Positions 61,201-64,000 of a DNA stretch of 64,000 bases are shown here, piece by piece. The first letter of the stretch is position 1; every line of letters starts with the position of its first letter. The DNA comes from Spodoptera frugiperda (lineage: Eukaryota > Arthropoda > Insecta > Lepidoptera > Noctuidae). The stretch lies in the NCBI RefSeq assembly GCF_023101765.2, contig NC_064225.1, forward strand, positions 9,970,001 through 10,034,000, in the 5' to 3' direction. The translations under genes were made by a program, and so were the position numbers. Under the pieces are notes generated by a model. It ran no database searches, had not been told where the DNA came from, and was given only the letters and a program-made list of their open reading frames with translations.

Positions 61201-62931
61201 TTCGATTTTCTGTGAGGCCGTGGTATCACTCCAGTCGAGCTGGCCTATTCATACCCAAGGATGGCATTCCCACATTTAACTACTGGAAACGAAATTAAAA
61301 ATATCTTAATCAGGACTTGGAAAATACAGAAATTAATTGGCCAGAAAAATATCAGGAATAAATATATTTCTTAGAAAGAATATTATTAATTTAAAACCAA
61401 TTTTTAATTTCCCAGGGAGCATCAGCGATCATCCTAGACATATACAAGAACGGCGCGATCGCCAAGGACGGGCGGCTGAAGGTCGGAGACCAGATCCTCG
61501 AGTGCAATGGAGTAGCCATCACCAAGGAAATGGCGCACGAACGACTCTGTCTCACCATCAAGCAGAAAACTGCCAAGGTATGATCTTTATACATAGGTTT
61601 TTATTTATGATAACCCCGGTAAACGAGCAGACGGTTTACCTGATGGTAAGCAATCACCGCCGCCCATGGACACTTGAAACACCAGAGGCTTTACAAGTGC
61701 GTTACCGGGAATGGGGATGGGGAAGAGTGGGAAGGGGGGAATTGGGCCTCCGGTAACCTCACTCACACAACGAAACACAACGCAAGCGTTGTTTCACGTC
61801 GGTTTTCTGTGAGACCGTGGTATCAATCCGGTCGAGCCGGCCCATTCGTGCCGAAGCATGGCTCTCCCACACTTACCTGATGGTAAGCAATCACCGTCGC
61901 CCATTGACACCCGAAACACCAGAGGCGTTACAAGTACGTTGCCGGCCTTTTGGGAGTTAGGAATTTAAGGGTGGTTGGGGAATCGAGGATTGGGAACGGG
62001 AGATAATTTGGCGTCCGGTAACCTCGCTCACACAACGCAAGCATTGCTTCACGGCGATTTTCTGTGAGGCCGATGGTCTATGCATTATCTAGTCATGTCG
62101 AGTCTTAGATTCTCAAGTTCTATAAAATCGGTATCATATTCCATTCTCTTCCATCAGCACCACTTTAATTCCTCTTTCCTTACATTTCCAGCTAAAAATG
62201 ACAGTCCACCGACAAGAGCCGCTGAAGTACGAGGAGGTGGAGATAGACCTCACGCGCAAGGCAGGGAAGGCGCTGGGACTCACCTGTGTGGCACCCGTAC
62301 AGGCGCCCGGCGTGTATCTGGGACAACTAGTGAGTATCTACCGTGGATGTTTTCAGAATCGACTAAGGGGCTACTTATTTAAGAGAGCAACGATATCTGA
62401 TAAATCTGATCCTCCTAAATCGCCCACTCGCTTGCTGAATTGGACTTTTTGGGAATCCGTCTTTGGTACAATCCAGCAATAGACTCATTGATGGTGATTC
62501 TTCTTGTCCTTATATCCCTTTTTTTGAAGCGGGAAAATAATCCAGTGCCTTCTCCCGCATTGGGCGAGGCGAGAGGGAGACTCTTACTGACTAAAAACCA
62601 CCCCGTTCCTACTTCTGCTTTTCGAGTCGGAGCCCCGGTAAACCCGCTAGGTAGTCCGCAGGTCGCCCTTTTATCCCTAGTTTTGTTTGGAGGACTTTTT
62701 AATGTCTATTTAACCAAACCGACTTTTACCCATTTTAACATTATCTATTCTATCTTCCAGTTGCCCGGTACCCCAGCAGAGTTAGACGGTCGGATCCAGC
62801 GCGGAGACTTCATCATAGCAGTGGACGGTAAGGACGTATCCTCTGCCGACCTTCTAGGAGTTGCAGCTGTCCTCAAGCTCTGCGGGAATAAAGCCACCAT
62901 CAAGGTCAAGCGGTTCAAGACAGTTAGGTAA
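25063..62931 (+). CDS. inaD: inaD 3' part: INAD phototransduction scaffold, PDZ2-PDZ5 (12 exons, 5' incomplete)
   Basis: INAD clusters phototransduction proteins (TRP channel, PLC-beta NORPA, eye PKC INAC) in rhabdomeric photoreceptors. Joining 25063-25265, 33136-33230, 36666-36741, 57336-57389, 58172-58273, 59255-59326, 59805-59922, 60328-60423, 60794-60918, 61416-61577, 62192-62329 and 62761-62931 gives one open frame of 469 residues plus stop. Numbering from the first complete codon, PDZ2 is about 12-99, PDZ3 136-218, a Pro/Ala/Ser-rich linker 219-287, PDZ4 288-376 and PDZ5 382-464. Identity rests on recalled fly INAD: the RCHLNASA block in PDZ2, the VKP segment after it, GIFVSDL-EGS and GDMLLAVN in PDZ3, and the KAG-K-LGL start of PDZ5 directly behind PDZ4. 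Patj and MUPP1 also have PDZ arrays but lack this block order. The first exon needs an upstream exon ending in phase 1. PDZ1 was not found. The protein ends about ten residues sooner after PDZ5 than in fly. Confidence 0.93.
25348..25450 (-). repeat. Family D fragment
   Basis: CCCGGCAACGCATTTG to GTCTGCTCGATTACCGG, about 80 bp after exon A. Confidence 0.7.
26408..26538 (+). repeat. LINE-A 3' end
   Basis: GGGCTCCGGCTCGAAAAGCG, TTTTTAGTCAGTAAGAGTCT, CCCCTCTTAAAAAAGG. Confidence 0.8.
26555..26692. mobile_element. MITE-P palindromic element
   Basis: TTTAGCACGAGTTTGTTTTA to AAAGCAAACTCATACTAAAG around GGTTGGTTCATTCGCACC. It follows the LINE-A end almost directly. Confidence 0.78.
26998..27140 (+). 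repeat. Family X copy
   Basis: GTCAGTTGGGTAATGAAAAA, GTGGGAGTAAATACGTCATT, GAAGTGACGTTACGTGATAT. Confidence 0.6.
27786..28017 (+). repeat. Family D copy
   Basis: ACACCAGAGGAGTTACAAGT to GAAGCATGGCTCTCCCACAC. Confidence 0.8.
28625..28750 (+). repeat. Family D fragment
   Basis: AACACAACGCAAGCG to GAAGCACGGCTTTCCCATAC, with a short duplication in the middle. Confidence 0.7.
28795..28965 (-). repeat. Family X copy
   Basis: GTATTTGCTCCCACTCCTAA and TTTTCATTACCTAACTGACG. It ends next to a perfect hairpin. Confidence 0.6.
28966..29013. repeat. Perfect 18-bp hairpin
   Basis: ATTAGGTTTCATCATTTA at 28966-28983 and its exact complement at 28996-29013, with a 12-nt loop. Confidence 0.9.
29034..29188. 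mobile_element. MITE-P palindromic element
   Basis: Best preserved copy. TTAGTACGAGTTTGTTTTAC at the left mirrors the right end, and arms of about 63 bp meet at a TTGGTTCATTCGCGCC centre. Confidence 0.85.
29693..29865 (-). repeat. Family D fragment
   Basis: GGAGAGCCATGCTTCGGCAC to CTAATCTTCGCAATCCCC. Confidence 0.78.
30225..30712. mobile_element. MITE-K copy split by LINE-A
   Basis: The left part has GGTGGAAACGGACTCAGCTA and ATATGGAAAGATGCGTATTA. The right part (30646-30712) resumes AGCTTAGCTATTACATCTTC and ends TAGAAAAGCACCC. The family sequence is interrupted exactly at 30499-30645. Confidence 0.75.
30499..30645 (-). repeat. LINE-A 3' end inside MITE-K
   Basis: T run, then GGGAAAATCATACTATGTC, GGGAGTGTCAGACTCTTACT and CCGCTAGGTAGTCCGCAGCC. 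Confidence 0.82.
31430..31552 (-). repeat. Family D fragment
   Basis: ACACTTGTAACGCCTCTGGT to TACGCTTATTACCATAAAAA. Confidence 0.75.
31831..32049 (+). pseudogene. LINE-B C-terminal fragment and 3' end
   Basis: Frame with FASSFLVRTAREWNSLPESV and FPDGYNLG, the C-terminal motif of Jockey-type non-LTR ORF2, then GGCAGACGTGCTCCGTCG and an A run. Confidence 0.8.
32885..33040 (+). repeat. Non-LTR-like 3' tail
   Basis: GCGTTCCCGTAGGATATAAA and AAAATCCGTTCAGTAGTTTC, ending in TTATTATAAATGTGAT. Similar wording lies at 41281-41425 and 43790-43905. It ends about 95 bp before exon B. Confidence 0.55.
33136..33230 (+). CDS. inaD: inaD exon B: end of PDZ2
   Basis: TTTCAG acceptor and GTAAAT donor. The exon completes GDEILE with VNG, followed by GRCHLNASAIIKGL (the alpha-B helix) and the last strand FKIILL. 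It ends two bases into an Arg codon that finishes in exon C. The RCHLNASA block is the clearest INAD signature in PDZ2. Confidence 0.93.
33300..33600 (+). mobile_element. MITE-K copy with short tandem repeats
   Basis: A run of about 12-bp units (TGCTATGGATGC variants) at 33340-33410, AGTATCAGTGGAAACGGTTA, and the end TGGCGGAAAAACACTC. Confidence 0.72.
34136..34485. repeat. Two family D fragments facing each other
   Basis: 34136-34320 is the plus orientation (TTTATGGTATAAGCCGGTAA). 34348-34485 is the minus orientation and ends TTACTGGCTTATATCATAAA. The pair forms a fold-back. Confidence 0.75.
34790..35112 (+). repeat. SINE-1 interrupted by a SINE-2 tail
   Basis: Head GACTGCCTCGTTGGTCGAGT to GGTTCGAATTCCGGGTCGAG. 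At about 34876-34907 GTGGGGCAACGTTTT plus an A run, the end of SINE-2, breaks the element, which resumes at TTACTGGGCGTTTTTTG. Confidence 0.78.
35405..35600 (-). mobile_element. MITE-K copy
   Basis: Starts GGATGCTTTTCCACCAGAGA and ends near TTCCTTTTCCACCAGTGC, opposite to the copy at 41985-42245. Confidence 0.75.
35708..36017 (-). repeat. LINE-A 3' UTR and poly(A) tail
   Basis: The tail is 22 T (35708-35729), then GGGGAAAATCATCCAATGAC up to GCCGTCCGCAGACC. It is continuous with the coding remnant to its right and defines the family for the window. Confidence 0.88.
36018..36545 (-). pseudogene. LINE-A ORF2 C terminus (R1-like non-LTR retrotransposon)
   Basis: A 175-codon open frame. It contains SPLFEEWLERRHGVLTYRL, TQVLTGHGSFGRFLFLIGRE and the zinc knuckle CHHC-EDRPEDTVEHT-AVCPAWAEHR, then a basic, Arg/Ser-rich end. 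R1-clade elements carry such a motif after the reverse transcriptase. No RT or endonuclease domain is present, so this is a 5'-truncated, dead copy in an inaD intron. Confidence 0.88.
36666..36741 (+). CDS. inaD: inaD exon C: PDZ2-PDZ3 linker
   Basis: TTACAG acceptor and GAG|GTAAGT donor. It finishes the split Arg, then encodes 25 codons including RKSALEDVAVKPL and the acidic end ALEEE. Fly INAD has a matching basic-VKP segment here. It lies only 120 bp right of a truncated LINE-A copy and is followed by the 20.6 kb intron. Confidence 0.9.
37195..37520 (+). repeat. Two tandem copies of a non-LTR-like tail
   Basis: CGACTTCCGCGCGGTTTTAT and TAGCGTGACCTTTTATAGC, then CTTGGCTGCTATTGGTTATA, GCGTGATGTTTTATAGCC and CCTCGATAAATGCACTATCC. 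Other copies: 38880-39045 and 52027-52195. Confidence 0.6.
38150..38189. repeat. Perfect 19-bp hairpin with 2-nt loop
   Basis: ACGGAGTTTTTAATATATG (38150-38168), GG, then the exact complement (38171-38189). The outer part resembles the SINE-1 phrase AGCACGGAGT. Confidence 0.92.
38224..38330 (-). repeat. LINE-A 3' end
   Basis: AAGGGGAAAATCAACTGTTT, GGGCGAGGCGAGAAGGAGTG. A fragment of the opposite strand lies at about 38390-38440. Confidence 0.75.
38880..39045 (+). repeat. Non-LTR-like tail
   Basis: CTGCTCGGCTCCTACTTGTT, AGCGTGATGTTTTATATCC, CCTCGATAAATGCATAATTC. Confidence 0.6.
39497..39665 (+). repeat. LINE-A 3' end
   Basis: ATAGGATCCGGAGCTGCGGA, GCTCGAAAAGCAGGAGTAGG, ending in an A run. 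Confidence 0.8.
39935..40237 (+). repeat. Family D copy, near complete
   Basis: TTTTTTTATGGTAGTCGAGC to GAAGCATGACTCTCTCACAC. Confidence 0.8.
41985..42245 (+). mobile_element. MITE-K copy
   Basis: CTGGACTGGTGGAAACGGAC, ATATGGAAAGATGCATACTA, CTCGAGCTGCGCATCTTCCT, end TTTGGTGGAAAAGCACGC. Confidence 0.78.
42942..43135 (-). repeat. Non-LTR 3' end (LINE-C)
   Basis: Minus-strand frame reads EFLARSSPFEATFWNEHLAS, and the end on the other strand reads AAAGTCAAAGTCAAA. It matches the insert in the element at 13334-13933. Confidence 0.6.
43150..43325 (+). repeat. Family H copy
   Basis: AAGAGGAGATGCCTTAATGT, AAAAAGGTGTAGATAGGTTG, GGCATGATTTGTGAC. Confidence 0.6.
43790..44070 (+). mobile_element. Non-LTR-like tail followed by truncated MITE-K
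   Basis: 43790-43905: GCGGCTTCACCCGCGTTTGC, AACAAAATCCGTTCAGTAAG. From 43908: ACTTTTCCACCAGAGGTATG, GGAAAGATGCGTGCTAAGAT. Confidence 0.65.
44236..44580 (+). pseudogene. LINE-B ORF2 C terminus and 3' end (Jockey-like)
   Basis: Frame with IPTQLHNLIPPSPF, HRFMVVIPPTGTKRFASSF and LVRTAREWNSLPESVFPDGY, then RVNRLLMGRRAPS and stop, a short 3' UTR and an A run near 44573. This C-terminal pattern is shared by Jockey-clade non-LTR elements. No RT domain remains. Confidence 0.82.
45233..45352 (+). repeat. LINE-B 3' end
   Basis: GGATGTCTTCAAGTCTTGAG to the A run at 45347. Confidence 0.75.
45385..45655 (+). repeat. SINE-1, degraded head
   Basis: TTTTTCGGTTTTTCGAAAAA, ACCCCTATTACATGGGACTT, TTCGGGGATAAAAGGTG. 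Confidence 0.75.
45790..46012 (-). repeat. LINE-A 3' end
   Basis: T run, AAATCATCCAATGACTTCTC, ACCCGCTAGGTAGTCCGCAG, GCTCTTTGAGGCACGCGCGG. Confidence 0.82.
46402..46682 (-). repeat. Family D copy, near complete
   Basis: AAGTGTGGGAGAGCCATGCT to CGTCACTCACAATAAAAAAA. Confidence 0.82.
47030..47210 (+). repeat. SINE-2
   Basis: GCACGGCTGGGCAAACTGCT, GGAGCAACTCTTTGTGTGAT, CCTAGTGTAGGGCAACG. Confidence 0.8.
47611..47905 (-). repeat. LINE-A 3' end with coding remnant
   Basis: TTTTTTTGAGGAGGGAATAT through GGTCGGACGGCGAGCTAGTC to CGGTGGCCGGAGATCG. Second longest copy of this family in the window. Confidence 0.8.
48462..48754 (+). repeat. Family D copy, near complete
   Basis: TTTTATAGTATAAGTCGGTA to GAAGCATGGCTCTCCCACAC. 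Confidence 0.83.
49028..49306 (-). repeat. Family D copy, near complete
   Basis: AAAGTGTGGGAGAGCCATGC to TACCGGCTTATACCATAAAA. It faces the copy 270 bp to the left. Confidence 0.83.
49562..49580. repeat. (TG)n microsatellite
   Basis: About nine TG units, 220 bp before the candidate first exon; a shorter TGTG run lies at about 49636. Confidence 0.9.
49803..49916 (+). CDS. Candidate alternative first coding exon inside inaD intron 3
   Basis: An ATG at 49803 opens 38 codons ending AAG|GTGAGT, a strong donor. The peptide is basic (MTVMTEVRSRRPLSEQY at the start, IWRRTLSFKKKK at the end). No polypyrimidine tract and AG lie directly upstream, which suits a first exon. It ends in phase 0 and inaD exon D starts in phase 0, so a transcript could encode this leader followed by PDZ3-PDZ5. 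It could instead start an unrelated nested gene or be chance. I do not recognise the peptide. Confidence 0.4.
50129..50432. mobile_element. TIR element of about 300 bp
   Basis: TATCTGCCACGGTTTTAATG at the left mirrors CATTAAAGCCGTGGCAGATA at the right; arms of about 53 bp also share GTTTGAAGATTACAATAGT. The centre is unique. It lies about 210 bp after the candidate first exon. Confidence 0.8.
50456..50520 (+). repeat. SINE-3 head fragment
   Basis: GTCGTGGTGGCCGGGAGGTT and CTATGAAGATTCG. Confidence 0.55.
50797..51083 (-). repeat. SINE-1, complete
   Basis: From GTCACGCCTTTTATCCCCGA to CACTCGACCAACGAGGCA. Clean B-box complement GGGAATCGAACCCGAGA. Confidence 0.88.
51297..51389. repeat. Perfect 37-bp inverted repeat with 19-nt loop
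   Basis: Left arm 51297-51333 (TTATTAGAACTTATGACGGG at its start) is matched without mismatch by 51353-51389. Confidence 0.93.
52027..52195 (+). repeat. Non-LTR-like tail
   Basis: CTAGCTACGCAGTTTCACCC, GTAGCGTGATGTTTTATACC, CCTCGATAAATGCACTATCC. Confidence 0.62.
52781..53146 (-). repeat. Family D copy, near complete, beside a LINE-B scrap
   Basis: 52781-52834 is a LINE-B 3' fragment on the plus strand (GGCCGCATCATTGCTTACCA). From 52836 AAGTGTGGGAGAGCCATGCT to GGCTTATACCATAAAAAAAC is family D, minus. Confidence 0.82.
53690..53915 (-). repeat. Family H copy
   Basis: ACATTTTAATGTGCCACTTT, TTATCTGCACCTTTTTACTT, ATGACATCTTCTCTTTGTAC. A degraded SINE-1 lies just left at about 53450-53670. Confidence 0.58.
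54290..54532 (+). mobile_element. MITE-K copy
   Basis: GAAATGGGCTCAGCTAAGCT, GGATGCGTGCTACGGATGTG, end CTGATAGAAAAGCACCC. Confidence 0.75.
56205..56480 (-). repeat. Family D copy with an 80-bp insert
   Basis: GTGAGAGAGCCATGCTTCGG to about 56370, then a foreign segment (ACCGGCGCTAGCGGAGG) to about 56448, then the family resumes TCCTAATCCCCAAAAAGC. A relative of the insert adjoins the LINE-A copy at 36547-36605. Confidence 0.65.
57008..57288 (+). repeat. LINE-A 3' end with coding remnant
   Basis: GTCTGCGGACGGCAAGCAAG, AGCTGCGGACTACCTATCAG, GGAAAGCAGGAGTAGGAACA. It ends about 50 bp before exon D. Confidence 0.82.
57336..57389 (+). CDS. inaD: inaD exon D: entry to PDZ3
   Basis: TGTTTCAG acceptor and AAG|GTAAGA donor; 18 codons, phase 0 on both sides. 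It encodes SEDRFAGYKGVRDITIKK, the approach to and first strand of PDZ3. Because it starts in phase 0, any upstream exon ending in phase 0 can splice to it, including the candidate first exon at 49803-49916. Confidence 0.9.
57397..57452 (-). repeat. SINE-1 head fragment
   Basis: CCCGAAACCACTACCGGTAG to CACTCGGCTAACGAGGCA, starting 8 bp after the exon D donor. Confidence 0.65.
57788..57937. mobile_element. MITE-P, degraded
   Basis: GGTTTAGTACGAGTTTGTTC to AACGAAAACGTACTAGGCCC. Confidence 0.7.
58172..58273 (+). CDS. inaD: inaD exon E: PDZ3 core
   Basis: TTTCCAG acceptor and CAG|GTCAGT donor; 34 codons, phase 0/0. It carries the ligand loop SGLGIMIIEG, then GRGIFVSDLQEGSAAEQ, nearly colinear with the recalled fly PDZ3. 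A SINE-2 copy starts about 35 bp past the donor. Confidence 0.93.
58308..58512 (+). repeat. SINE-2, complete
   Basis: GCACCACATGGTTGCGGTGG, GTAGCGGGTTCGATTCCCAC, CCTAGTGTGGGGCACC. It begins about 35 bp after the exon E donor. Confidence 0.83.
58725..59075 (+). repeat. SINE-1, rearranged
   Basis: Head-like CTCGGATTCGATTCGCGGGT at 58762, body GAGCACGGAGTCTGGAAATG, 3' end CGGGAATAAATGGCGTGACG. AGCAGTAGTTGCCTGGCAAA and a near-copy at 59087 flank the body as direct repeats. Confidence 0.7.
59255..59326 (+). CDS. inaD: inaD exon F: PDZ3 middle
   Basis: TTTTCAG acceptor and GCT|GTAAGT donor; 24 codons, phase 0/0. It encodes GGLQIGDMLLAVNRDSLL and the start of alpha-B (NCSYDA). The GDMLLAVN string matches fly INAD PDZ3. 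Confidence 0.92.
59380..59735. mobile_element. MITE-P with a nested insert
   Basis: The ends AGTACCCTTAGTATGAGTTT and GCAAACTCGTACTAAGGGTA mirror each other. The left arm is broken at about 59425-59635 by a segment with its own weak inverted ends (CTACTC and GAGTAG type). Confidence 0.72.
59805..59922 (+). CDS. inaD: inaD exon G: end of PDZ3 and start of linker
   Basis: TTTCCAG acceptor and GTCAGT donor. It encodes AAAKLKQTEGVVVLTVCT (alpha-B and last strand), then an acidic and Thr/Pro-rich linker (PGEESPATATTPGTPSG). It ends one base into an Asp codon (phase 1). Confidence 0.9.
59940..60240 (+). repeat. Family D fragments
   Basis: ACCGTTACCGGCCTTTTGAG to CATGATTCTTCTACACTTAA (60128), then another partial 3' end at 60150-60235 (CGGCCCATTCGTTCTG). 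Confidence 0.7.
60328..60423 (+). CDS. inaD: inaD exon H: Pro/Arg/Ser-rich linker cassette
   Basis: TTTGCAG acceptor and AAAG|GTAATT donor. The exon is 96 nt with phase-1 introns on both sides and encodes a low-complexity linker (GPGGASRPASRAAQ, then HTPRPIPSPVK). It has no fold motif. It is supported by phase continuity and splice sites rather than homology, and is in-frame skippable. Confidence 0.83.
60794..60918 (+). CDS. inaD: inaD exon I: start of PDZ4
   Basis: GTTCCAG acceptor and AAT|GTGAGT donor. It encodes VEPPPDPSTAPIIPNVD, then the first strand DTVIEI and the ligand loop EVLGVLLLGG of PDZ4. The DPSTAPIIP lead-in resembles that before PDZ4 in fly INAD and before some MUPP1/PATJ PDZ domains. 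Confidence 0.92.
61015..61280 (+). repeat. Family D copy
   Basis: TTTTTATGCCGGTAAACGAC to GATGGCATTCCCACATTT. Confidence 0.78.
61416..61577 (+). CDS. inaD: inaD exon J: PDZ4 core
   Basis: TTTCCCAG acceptor and AAG|GTATGA donor; 54 codons, phase 0/0. It encodes GASAIILDIYKNGAIAKDG, RLKVGDQILECNGVAI and the alpha-B region (TKEMAHERLCLTIKQKTAK). GRLKVGDQILE is a canonical PDZ stretch. Confidence 0.93.
61612..62073 (+). repeat. Two family D copies head to tail
   Basis: First copy 61612-61876 (GGTAAACGAGCAGACGG to CTCTCCCACACTTA), second 61877-62073 (CCTGATGGTAAGCAATCACC to TTTTCTGTGAGGCCGA). They occupy most of the 614-bp intron J-K. Confidence 0.82.
62192..62329 (+). CDS. inaD: inaD exon K: end of PDZ4 and start of PDZ5
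   Basis: TTTCCAG acceptor and CTA|GTGAGT donor; 46 codons, phase 0/0. The last PDZ4 strand (LKMTVHRQ) is followed within about six residues by PDZ5 (EEVEIDLTRKAGKALGLT). This short join matches the PDZ4-PDZ5 tandem described for fly INAD. Cys399 lies in the ligand loop (LGLTC). Confidence 0.93.
62517..62662 (-). repeat. LINE-A 3' end in the last inaD intron
   Basis: CTTTTTTTGAAGCGGGAAAA, GACTAAAAACCACCCCGTTC, CCCGCTAGGTAGTCCGCAG. Confidence 0.82.
62761..62931 (+). CDS. inaD: inaD exon L: end of PDZ5 and stop codon
   Basis: CTTCCAG acceptor; the frame ends at TAA 62929-62931. It encodes LPGTPAELDGRIQRGDFII, AVDGKDVSSADLLGVAAVLK and the last strand TIKVKRFKTVR. GRIQRGDFI corresponds to the KLQRGDII segment of fly PDZ5. 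Cys454 lies in KLCGN. Only about five residues follow the last strand. Confidence 0.95.
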   Translation: MPGTPAELDGRIQRGDFIIAVDGKDVSSADLLGVAAVLKLCGNKATIKVKRFKTVR

Positions 62932-63520
62932 TTCTATAGACTCTGTGTGACCAGTTTTGGTGTCACCGTTTTGGATCGAAGGACCAGATTCTGTTGAAGA
63001 TTGTCATGGAATGAGTATCCAAGAATGGATATGAAGATGTTTTGAGAGATGGTTAAGATTCTGTTCTGAAGTTGTGAATCTAAGGACTGATAAGTGTGAG
63101 AGTATAGATCTTGAATGTTCCTAAATATGACTTGAGTCGCCTCAATGCCGTTGATGATTTTTCAAGCTGTAATTACTAAAGAACAGTCTTCAGTGCTGAC
63201 AGAAATACAAACCAAGGTTTTCAAATAGAGATATGAACGCTGTACAATATAATGACGCCATGCAAGAAATCTATTAACTGGAAAGTAAACGATATTTTTA
63301 TATACCAGGATTAAGTCACTATTTCTTTACACGTGAAGCATTAAAGAATGTAGCAGAAGAGTAGAAAATATAATGCAATTATTTTTAAAGGTAAAACTCC
63401 AATGCATTTCTAGATTTTTGTAGACTGTGACACCAAAACTAGTGTAAGTCTATGGTAGATTCGTTAGTTTGCAGATCTGAATACCTATCACTCTAAGACG
63501 CCTTATAATAAACAGTGACG
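62932..63520 (+). other. inaD: inaD 3' UTR and proximal flank
   Basis: No open frame of note. A 14-bp inverted pair (AGTTTTGGTGTCAC at 62953-62966 and its complement at 63427-63440) could pair across about 460 nt of the transcript. An ATTAAA variant at 63340-63345 and AATAAA at 63507-63512 are candidate poly(A) signals. The true cleavage site is not visible. Confidence 0.6.
63507..63512 (+). terminator. inaD: Candidate poly(A) signal of inaD
   Basis: AATAAA about 580 nt past the stop codon and just before a small TA-flanked inverted-repeat element. A second AATAAA lies at 63921-63926. Confidence 0.4.
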
Positions 63521-63706
63521 TAGGGTAAGTTCGCCTTTCGCGTCCATCCATCAATTTACGTCCATTTTACGTATTCCCATGAATGTAAGTTACTGAAACC
63601 ATCATGATATTTATACTAACTACTAATAATGGTGGTAGTTTTCTTATTATCTGGAAATTTTAAAGGGCGTTTCGTAAAATGGACGTTAACAGGCGTATTT
63701 ACCCTA
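63521..63706. mobile_element. Small TIR element (MITE) with TA duplication
   Basis: The left end GGGTAAGTTCGCC (from 63523) mirrors the right end GGCGTATTTACCC (to 63704), and an inner ACGTCCATTTTACG is mirrored by CGTAAAATGGACGT. TA flanks both sides, as for Tc1/mariner-like insertions. Confidence 0.65.
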
Positions 63707-64000
63707 TCCATTTTGGTCTCAAAGGACCAAATTGAAAACTGGTCCTTTCTTACGACAAGTAAGCAACAAGTAAGCCTTAAGAAATAATACCTACCATGAA
63801 AATAGGTAATTAGATCTGCTTACTACTCGAAAACTAAATTAGAATTAATTCTAGGCCAAATATTATAATACTTACCTAATTATTCCGTAGTTAACATCGA
63901 GTGTTGACAAGTGATTAGACAATAAATTACCTCACTCATATACCGAACAATTTATTTTTATTTTATTGACGAAAAATTCGTATGCACTAAGGACCACAAA
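63707..64000. other. Downstream flank
   Basis: AT-rich. A second AATAAA lies at 63921-63926. Nothing else is supported. Confidence 0.5.

Noticed and set aside
61337..61756. 139-codon frame over exon J
   Set aside because: It uses a different frame from the PDZ4 translation.
62440..62931. 163-codon frame covering the last intron and exon L
   Set aside because: The first two thirds are intron and LINE-A in reverse; only the part after CTTCCAG at 62760 is coding.

Overview
The window is insect nuclear DNA, almost certainly from a moth. I favour a noctuid-type lepidopteran, judging by the dense mix of tRNA-derived SINEs, 5'-truncated non-LTR tails and short inverted-repeat elements. No prokaryotic, viral or organellar genes were seen. 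Only one gene can be assigned with confidence: the 3' part of inaD (inactivation no afterpotential D), the multi-PDZ scaffold of the phototransduction complex. It lies on the + strand from 25063 to 62931.

Twelve exons with consensus GT/AG borders and matching phases join into 469 residues. They contain PDZ2, PDZ3, a Pro/Ala/Ser-rich linker, PDZ4, PDZ5 and a stop codon at 62929-62931. PDZ1 and the protein N terminus were not found. They lie left of the window or in exons I could not recognise among bases 1-25062. The first three exons are separated by long introns (7.9, 3.4 and 20.6 kb); the last nine sit within 5.6 kb.

Layout: 1-25062 is upstream or intronic sequence packed with repeats. It includes a possible minus-strand first coding exon near 611-652, whose gene would continue off the left edge, and a large TIR element at 6039-7803. 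25063-36741 carries exons A-C (PDZ2). 36742-57335 is the giant intron. It is mostly transposon debris, but has a good candidate alternative first exon at 49803-49916 whose phase fits the next inaD exon. 57336-62931 holds exons D-L (PDZ3-PDZ5), with a repeat in most introns. 62932-64000 is 3' UTR and downstream flank.

Repeat families named here for reference: LINE-A (R1-like non-LTR 3' end), LINE-B (Jockey-like 3' end), SINE-1, SINE-2 and SINE-3 (tRNA-derived or SINE-like), family D (about 300-350 bp, unclassified, about 18 copies), MITE-P (GC-rich palindrome), MITE-K (ends in a GTGGAAAAGCACCC-type terminus), families X and H (unclassified). Most open frames in the window are chance translations of these repeats. 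The points most worth following are the candidate internal promoter of inaD, the apparent absence of the fly redox cysteine pair in PDZ5, and several fold-back elements.
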